64,000 bases of DNA from Tetramitus jugosus (Eukaryota > Heterolobosea > Eutetramitea > Acrasida > Vahlkampfiidae). Shown piece after piece: positions 59,158 through 64,000 of the stretch. The DNA lies in contig OW569358.1 of assembly GCA_937625935.1 (NCBI GenBank), positions 248,001-312,000 of the forward strand, given 5' to 3'. The position numbers and the translations under genes were made by a program. Each line of letters begins with the position of its first letter. Position 1 is the first letter of the stretch. The notes under the pieces are model-generated. The model was not told the origin of the DNA and did no database searches. It saw nothing but the letters and a program-made list of their open reading frames with translations.

Positions 59158-60541
59158 TTAGGGGATAAGCTTGCGTTGCGTGTGCTCCAGACAAGAAGGA
59201 GTCCGTGAAGAATTGCTTGAACATCGCTGATATGGCCTAATTGTCGTTCAAGGAACACCACATTAAGTTAGACACCAGAGTTTTTAAAGTTCAACAAAAC
59301 AAACAAAACGAGGTTGTGTCTGTCGTTATCGATTCGGACTCCAATGGTTCACCCACATGATCAGCTGGTTCCCATGGCACGAAAGTTTTGTTTAACTCAT
59401 ATTTAACTATGGGTTGGGGACGCACCGTTGCGCCACCTTGACACAACTTAAGAAACGAAAGAATATTGACACCCGTACGACGTCGAACAGAACAATAGAT
59501 ATGAAACAACAAGTTGTTGTGATACTTTACAACGAAGCGGAACCTGTGACACCCGATGTGAAGCTGTGTGGGATTGTTTGAGGGACGGACTCATACATCT
59601 CGAAACAACGACAACGACAACAAACTCTCTCTTGTTTTGCGAGCGAAAAAGAGAAACACACAAATTGATAAAACTTAAAATAAAAACACATACCATCTTT
59701 TGCCCATGCCCAATTGATAAAATCTACGTTTCAGCGTACTTACAGAAACACCTAAGAGACGAGCAGCATCCGACTGAGTATACTTGAAGTATTGAGTAAT
59801 GTCTTGTTCCGAAATGACATCCAATTTCTTGTTTCTAGTTATTATTGTTGATGATTGCTTTTTCTTGTGTAAACTACCATCATTCTCCTTGTTATGAATA
59901 TTACTACTATCATTATTGATATTATTACTATTGTTAATGGTACAGTGTATGTGTTGATCAACATTATTGTTGGCAATGTTATTTGTGAGTTTCAGTTTCT
60001 TGTTATTGTCTCTTTCATCACCTTGTTGCTCTTCTATTGTTGTCGAAGATGTTGATTTCATCATTTCTATGGCCGATCTCTTCTTTCGATGTTGGTTCAT
60101 GTTCTGTTGTTGTGTGATCATCATCATCCTCATTTTCATCATGTCACTTTGATGCTTGGACAGTGCATTGATGCTCTGAATATGATGACGATGATGACAG
60201 TTTGTGTCTGTGTGGCCCTGATGATAGCAGTCGTCATGTTGGTGGTGATGGTGGTATAGTTGTTCATGTGGTGGTTCATGTGATTGATGATGGAGTGTTG
60301 ATGACGCTGATCTGATGAAAGATGTAGTACAGATTGGGTGATCCAACATGTTGATCATCATGTCATCATGATTGTAACAGCTGTTCTCGTGATGCGTAAT
60401 TATTGGTTCTGCTTGATCACTGTTGGATGTTGTCGTAGTTGTGTTGAATGATGAATGGTTTTTAGAGTACAAATGCTCATGATGGATGAGTGCTTTTGAA
60501 TTGTATTGGCGCAAACAATTAGCAAAGTGAATTTTGTTCAT
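59158..60541 (-). CDS. second RWP-RK transcription factor (two exons)
   Basis: Exon 1 (59694-60541, from MNKIHFANCLRQYNSK) is mostly His/Asn/Ser/Thr-rich. It ends in the RWP-RK helices VISEQDITQYFKYTQSDAAR, LLGVSVSTLKRRFYQLGMGK and R plus two bases. A 457-bp intron (59237-59693, GTATGT...ATTAG) in phase 2 joins a short last exon (59158-59236) that completes the signature as RWPYQR and ends after RKLIP. The spliced protein has 308 residues, with the domain at the very C-terminus, the reverse of the RWP-RK gene at 39-41 kb. Without splicing, the frame stops at 59675 before the signature is complete. The splice is supported by motif restoration and frame, not by transcripts. Confidence 0.82.
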
Positions 60542-60679
60542 TTTGTTTTCGATAATAGTTGTGATCTGGGCTGAGCTTTGCTGTTTTCTCAGCCGAGAAT
60601 GGAAAATTCCGTTCGAGTAATTCCGACCCAAAAACAATTCCTGTTGATTGAAACTTCAAACAACAGACGATGGAGGAGC

Positions 60680-63600
60680 ATGAACACAAAGGAAGAAAGA
60701 GTAAATGTGATCAAGGAACAGATCTTGAAGCACGTGAGAGATGTTGAACAGAGACATCAGCGCCTTTCCAACACTGTTTCTCACTTTGAACGTTTATTGG
60801 AGAAATCCATTGAGAGTCAAGATGTTTCATTGGTTGTTCGTGACAAGAAGGATCAAATAAGAGATGAGTCAATGATTGATGACGATCTGTTCGATCAATT
60901 GAAAGAGGTATTTGGATTCAAAGGAGAAAGTTGTAGTGCAGCTTCAACTGCAAGAGGAAAGGAGATTCATGTCGATCCGAGTGTGACGTTTTTGGATAAA
61001 TTGCACATGAAACAAAAGATTGATCGTTTTTTAGAGTTTGAACAGCAGCATTTGAAAAGAGAACTTCATACGGATATGCAACCAGATCAATCATTGCATG
61101 ACAAGAATGATGGAATGAGTATTGATGAGAGAGACGAGGAAGTGTTGTTTAAAAAATTGACTAGACATATCAATGTCAATTCTCGGAATGAATTAATGAA
61201 ATTTTCATTGTTGGCTGAGCGAATGAAGGTCGAGCATCCTGAGTATTATCGAGCGAATGATCCAATTTATTTGAACGAAAAAGAAACCCTGCCCTTTGAT
61301 TGTTTGCTACATAGGTTGTTGATTGATCTACCCAGGCGTGGAGAGGAAGGGATGAGTGGCTGTATTCGTACACTTATCAAGGTTTTCAATCAAAAGTTTG
61401 GTCACATGCTCAATGTTCCTTCAATAGGCGAGGTACAACAATTGATCGATGAGTATAGAGCTAATTTCCCAAAGACAGTTCTCTATCCTCAACCTTTGGA
61501 TTTGCATGATAATCCTCCGTTTGAATTCTTAATTAATCATTATTTACCGCAGTTGAATCAATATAAAATTCAATGGAGAAACGAGTGGAAGATGAGAGAT
61601 CAGTTGATACATTTTCTTAGGTTGTACTTCTCAGAAGCAGGAGACAATGAGAGCGCTTCCAGGTGGGATAAGCCACGGATGTCTCAATTCCCGGTAATCA
61701 TTCGACGCAACTCGAAATTCTTTCTTTTATTGGGCATACGGTACACAGAGAGTGTGAATCGTCCAAAAGTTGTTTGGGACAAAAGTGATCAAACTTTTTG
61801 GAATAGTTTCCCTTATTTCGATAGAAGCGGATCGATGCCTATCGCTCGATCAAGAGGTACAGTGGCAGCTCATCAACATTTACGAATACCAGTGGACAGA
61901 CCGCAATATATCTATAATACGTACAAGTTTTGGCCATTTAATGAGAGTGAATCAAATCCATTTGGTATAGTTTTTGATGAGAGAGCGATAGAAAGACGAG
62001 TACGAGATGAAATCATGAATGGGGAGTCAGGAATAATTCAACAGCTGCTCAAATATAACCCCATACAAGTTCTTGCGAATATTAAATCAATATTATCAAA
62101 GATAGGACCATTTTCGCTGCTTATACCTTCACCGACTATCGCCGCTGAACACATGCCAGAAACTATCGATCTATTTAAGTCTAATATTCAACCTTATTTG
62201 AGCGAGTCTATTCGAGCACAACTACTCAGTGACATTGAAAGAAGTTACAAACAGGAATTAGAAGCATCTAAGAGAGATATTTTCTCACCAGCGTCTCTCA
62301 ATATTACAAAGCATGGTCGAACGAGTTTTTGGAAATATAATCACCCTGAAATGAGACCGAAGAAATATATTCATGTAATTAGACAGCAACTCTGTCGTTA
62401 CTTTCCATTTGTTTCCCAATTCTTCGAGAAATTGTCAGACTACGATATTGTCACAATTAAATTTTTCATTATGAGTCCGAAGTTCAAAAAGATGATTGGA
62501 GGATCTTCATCGACAACAACACGATTCCAGCAGAGGCTGATAAATGTAGCAAAAGTATCCATGGAGGGAAGAATTATTGACGTTGTCCCAACGGCCAGAA
62601 GTCAAAATCGAAAGTCTCCTCACATTATTAATCATTTGCCTTCGCTTCTCCAGAGTATTAGATTTTCTATGCAATTGCGTCGTGAAAGCAAGAGAAACTT
62701 CTTGTTATTCCTTAAAGGATTATATATTCCTGGGACAAATACTCACACAGAGTACATCCAACACAAAGTCAAACGATTTTTGGATAAGGAGCGAGAAGAC
62801 AAATCTGATTTTATCCAATATTTGACTCTCTTCTCGAGGCTTATGAATGGAAAATGGAAGAAACCGTTTTCTTATACCCGAATTACGGTACCAACAACGA
62901 GAGAGGTGATTGCAAAATTTACAATCATGTATCGATTTCTTATGCAACGGATGTTGATAGACAAAAACGACAAAGACGAAAATGACACTGATACAGATGA
63001 CATCTCTTCATTGGAAGGACTTGAAACAATGGCATTTGAGAAGAATGAAATGAAGGAGGTAGTAGAGTACATTCAATCACAAATTACCAGTAATCAAAAT
63101 TTATCAGATGTTTCAAATATACCGAAGCGTGTGCAAGTGGTTGCTGATAGATATATTGTCCAGAATGGAGAAGAGATATTCCAACGAGCTGTCATTCTAC
63201 TGATAGATTTGTCAATATCAACTCAAAAATTACCATTCAATTGGAGGAGTATTGTATCATATTTTGTGAGAAGGTGTAGAGCTGGCACAACTCATTTAAA
63301 TCAGAGAGATGTTTTGAATATTTTAGCTTCACAATTAGAACCTGCTAAATTTTTGCAGCGTTCTAGTTTTTCACTGCCTGAGTTACGATTCCAAGGTTCG
63401 AAATTCTCTGTTGTCAATATAATAGAGGCTCTTGGTTTGTTGAAACTCCCCACTTTCCTGAATGGACCCAGAGAAAGATATTTTGATCAGTGGCGGCTCA
63501 AAGCCGTCAGCAAGTATGTTGTATCTATGTGTTGTGTGAATACTCCAAGCGATATTTCTGAAGCATGGCAAGAGTTGAGCAACTCGAAGCGAGAAAATTT

Positions 63601-64000
63601 AAGGTACATCATGAAATCTCTCGTGCCAACACAATCTACTCCACCTGTTATGCCGATACTTCCAAATGAGTTAAGCACGTATTCTGATCAATTCTTCAAC
63701 TTACATGTTGGAGATGTAGATAAGAATCGCAAGGAATTATATCAACAACAGCAGGCGTCTTTTCGATCATCTCTCTATGAAGGCTGGTTTGAGGGAATTA
63801 ATTACCGTGTGGTGGGTCAATACGATGTTCAAGTCAGTAATTTTGGTCTCGCTTCTGAGAAAGATGTCATGACATCTATATCAAGCAATAATCATTCTGA
63901 TATACTGCTGTTACGACTTTTGATCAAACGGTTGCTGAGAATAGTTCATACTGTCACATTTTCAGGAGCTCGCATAAAATTATCAAACGACATGAAATTG
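60680..64000 (+). CDS. very long unknown protein, cut by the window edge
   Basis: An uninterrupted frame starts at the ATG at 60680 (MNTKEERVNVIKEQILKHVR) and stays open to the last base, 1107 codons, with no low-complexity runs. The beginning is a charged helical region (RDVEQRHQRLSNTVSHFERL; FLDKLHMKQKIDRFLEFEQQ). The rest looks globular, with Trp, Phe and Tyr spread evenly (YKIQWRNEWKMRDQLIHFLR; PQYIYNTYKFWPFNESESNP; KRFLDKEREDKSDFIQYLTL; LPFNWRSIVSYFVRRCRAGT). An acidic loop occurs near DKDENDTDTDDISS. No signal peptide, membrane span or known motif was recognised. The gene is divergent from the second RWP-RK gene (138 bp between starts). The gene is real by length and composition; the function is unknown. 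Confidence 0.85.
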   Translation, partial: MNTKEERVNVIKEQILKHVRDVEQRHQRLSNTVSHFERLLEKSIESQDVSLVVRDKKDQIRDESMIDDDLFDQLKEVFGFKGESCSAASTARGKEIHVDPSVTFLDKLHMKQKIDRFLEFEQQHLKRELHTDMQPDQSLHDKNDGMSIDERDEEVLFKKLTRHINVNSRNELMKFSLLAERMKVEHPEYYRANDPIYLNEKETLPFDCLLHRLLIDLPRRGEEGMSGCIRTLIKVFNQKFGHMLNVPSIGEVQQLIDEYRANFPKTVLYPQPLDLHDNPPFEFLINHYLPQLNQYKIQWRNEWKMRDQLIHFLRLYFSEAGDNESASRWDKPRMSQFPVIIRRNSKFFLLLGIRYTESVNRPKVVWDKSDQTFWNSFPYFDRSGSMPIARSRGTVAAHQHLRIPVDRPQYIYNTYKFWPFNESESNPFGIVFDERAIERRVRDEIMNGESGIIQQLLKYNPIQVLANIKSILSKIGPFSLLIPSPTIAAEHMPETIDLFKSNIQPYLSESIRAQLLSDIERSYKQELEASKRDIFSPASLNITKHGRTSFWKYNHPEMRPKKYIHVIRQQLCRYFPFVSQFFEKLSDYDIVTIKFFIMSPKFKKMIGGSSSTTTRFQQRLINVAKVSMEGRIIDVVPTARSQNRKSPHIINHLPSLLQSIRFSMQLRRESKRNFLLFLKGLYIPGTNTHTEYIQHKVKRFLDKEREDKSDFIQYLTLFSRLMNGKWKKPFSYTRITVPTTREVIAKFTIMYRFLMQRMLIDKNDKDENDTDTDDISSLEGLETMAFEKNEMKEVVEYIQSQITSNQNLSDVSNIPKRVQVVADRYIVQNGEEIFQRAVILLIDLSISTQKLPFNWRSIVSYFVRRCRAGTTHLNQRDVLNILASQLEPAKFLQRSSFSLPELRFQGSKFSVVNIIEALGLLKLPTFLNGPRERYFDQWRLKAVSKYVVSMCCVNTPSDISEAWQELSNSKRENLRYIMKSLVPTQSTPPVMPILPNELSTYSDQFFNLHVGDVDKNRKELYQQQQASFRSSLYEGWFEGINYRVVGQYDVQVSNFGLASEKDVMTSISSNNHSDILLLRLLIKRLLRIVHTVTFSGARIKLSNDMKL

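Noticed and set aside
59291-59512. Minus-strand open frame of 73 codons (FVPWEPADHVGEPLE...) inside the RWP-RK intron
   Set aside because: It could be joined to exon 1 in frame but gives RWFRFV instead of RWPYQR. The acceptor at 59237 restores the signature, so this frame is treated as intronic chance.
1-64000. CRISPR arrays, bacterial operons or viral integrations
   Set aside because: No spaced direct repeats of CRISPR type, no Shine-Dalgarno-linked gene strings and no viral hallmark genes were seen. The introns and gene content are nuclear eukaryotic.

Overview
The window is gene-dense nuclear DNA of a free-living protist. The best fit is a heterolobosean amoeboflagellate close to Naegleria. 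This rests on several traits: about 40% GC; genes packed on both strands with gaps often of 60-300 bp; few and short spliceosomal introns, many with a GTATGT donor; long Asn/Gln/His/Ser/Thr runs; and a mixture of amoeba-like genes (DD3-3, ADF-H/SH3, serpin) with RWP-RK factors, meiotic, mitotic and ciliary-type genes. The genus is an inference from style. I could not run a search.

Layout. Positions 1-44 hold the 5' part of a tRNA-Glu. 0.5-11.4 kb: a serpin with a frameshift, an arginyl-tRNA synthetase with an inserted tRNA-binding domain, a probable mitoribosomal mS26, a small hypothetical gene, an LC8 dynein light chain, a ChaC-PUA fusion and a TPR protein. 11.6-23 kb: an INTS14-like protein, PP2C, an Abp1-like ADF-H/SH3 protein, an LRR protein, a trypsin-fold protease, a chromodomain protein and a TFIIIC small subunit. 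23-34 kb: a double cyclic-nucleotide-binding protein, eS30, DD3-3, PCH2/TRIP13, a START protein and a membrane alpha/beta-hydrolase without its nucleophile. 34-51 kb: XRRA1-like LRR protein, a nucleoplasmin-like protein, uS7, a MYST acetyltransferase, an RWP-RK factor, a Cys-rich protein, THUMPD3, an unknown Asn/Ser-rich protein, Rpt5, an RBM39-like splicing factor and an LRR protein. 51.2-53.8 kb: tRNA-Ser(AGA) with a nest of three non-LTR retrotransposon pieces just upstream of it. 54-64 kb: a multi-pass membrane protein, a PICH-like SNF2 ATPase, a second RWP-RK gene, and a very long open frame that leaves the right edge.

Several genes are only complete after splicing. I placed introns in the LC8, ChaC, INTS14, chromodomain, TFIIIC, DD3-3, PCH2, alpha/beta-hydrolase, XRRA1, Rpt5, RBM39 and second RWP-RK genes, using frame, GT-AG ends and restored family motifs. 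Functionally the content is mostly housekeeping: translation (two aaRS/tRNA-related genes, three ribosomal proteins, THUMPD3), transcription and chromatin (INTS14, TFIIIC, MYST, RWP-RK, chromodomain), chromosome biology (PCH2, PICH) and proteolysis (Rpt5, serpin, protease). No operon logic is expected or seen. Divergent pairs share short intergenic promoters.

The most unusual content is the retroelement nest. Three insertions sit at one point about 30 bp upstream of tRNA-Ser, each with a recognisable target-site duplication. One of them carries only an intact ORF1 plus a 3' UTR. Next in interest are the ArgRS with an internal OB-fold tRNA-binding domain and the gamma-glutamylcyclotransferase fused to a glutamate-5-kinase-type PUA domain.
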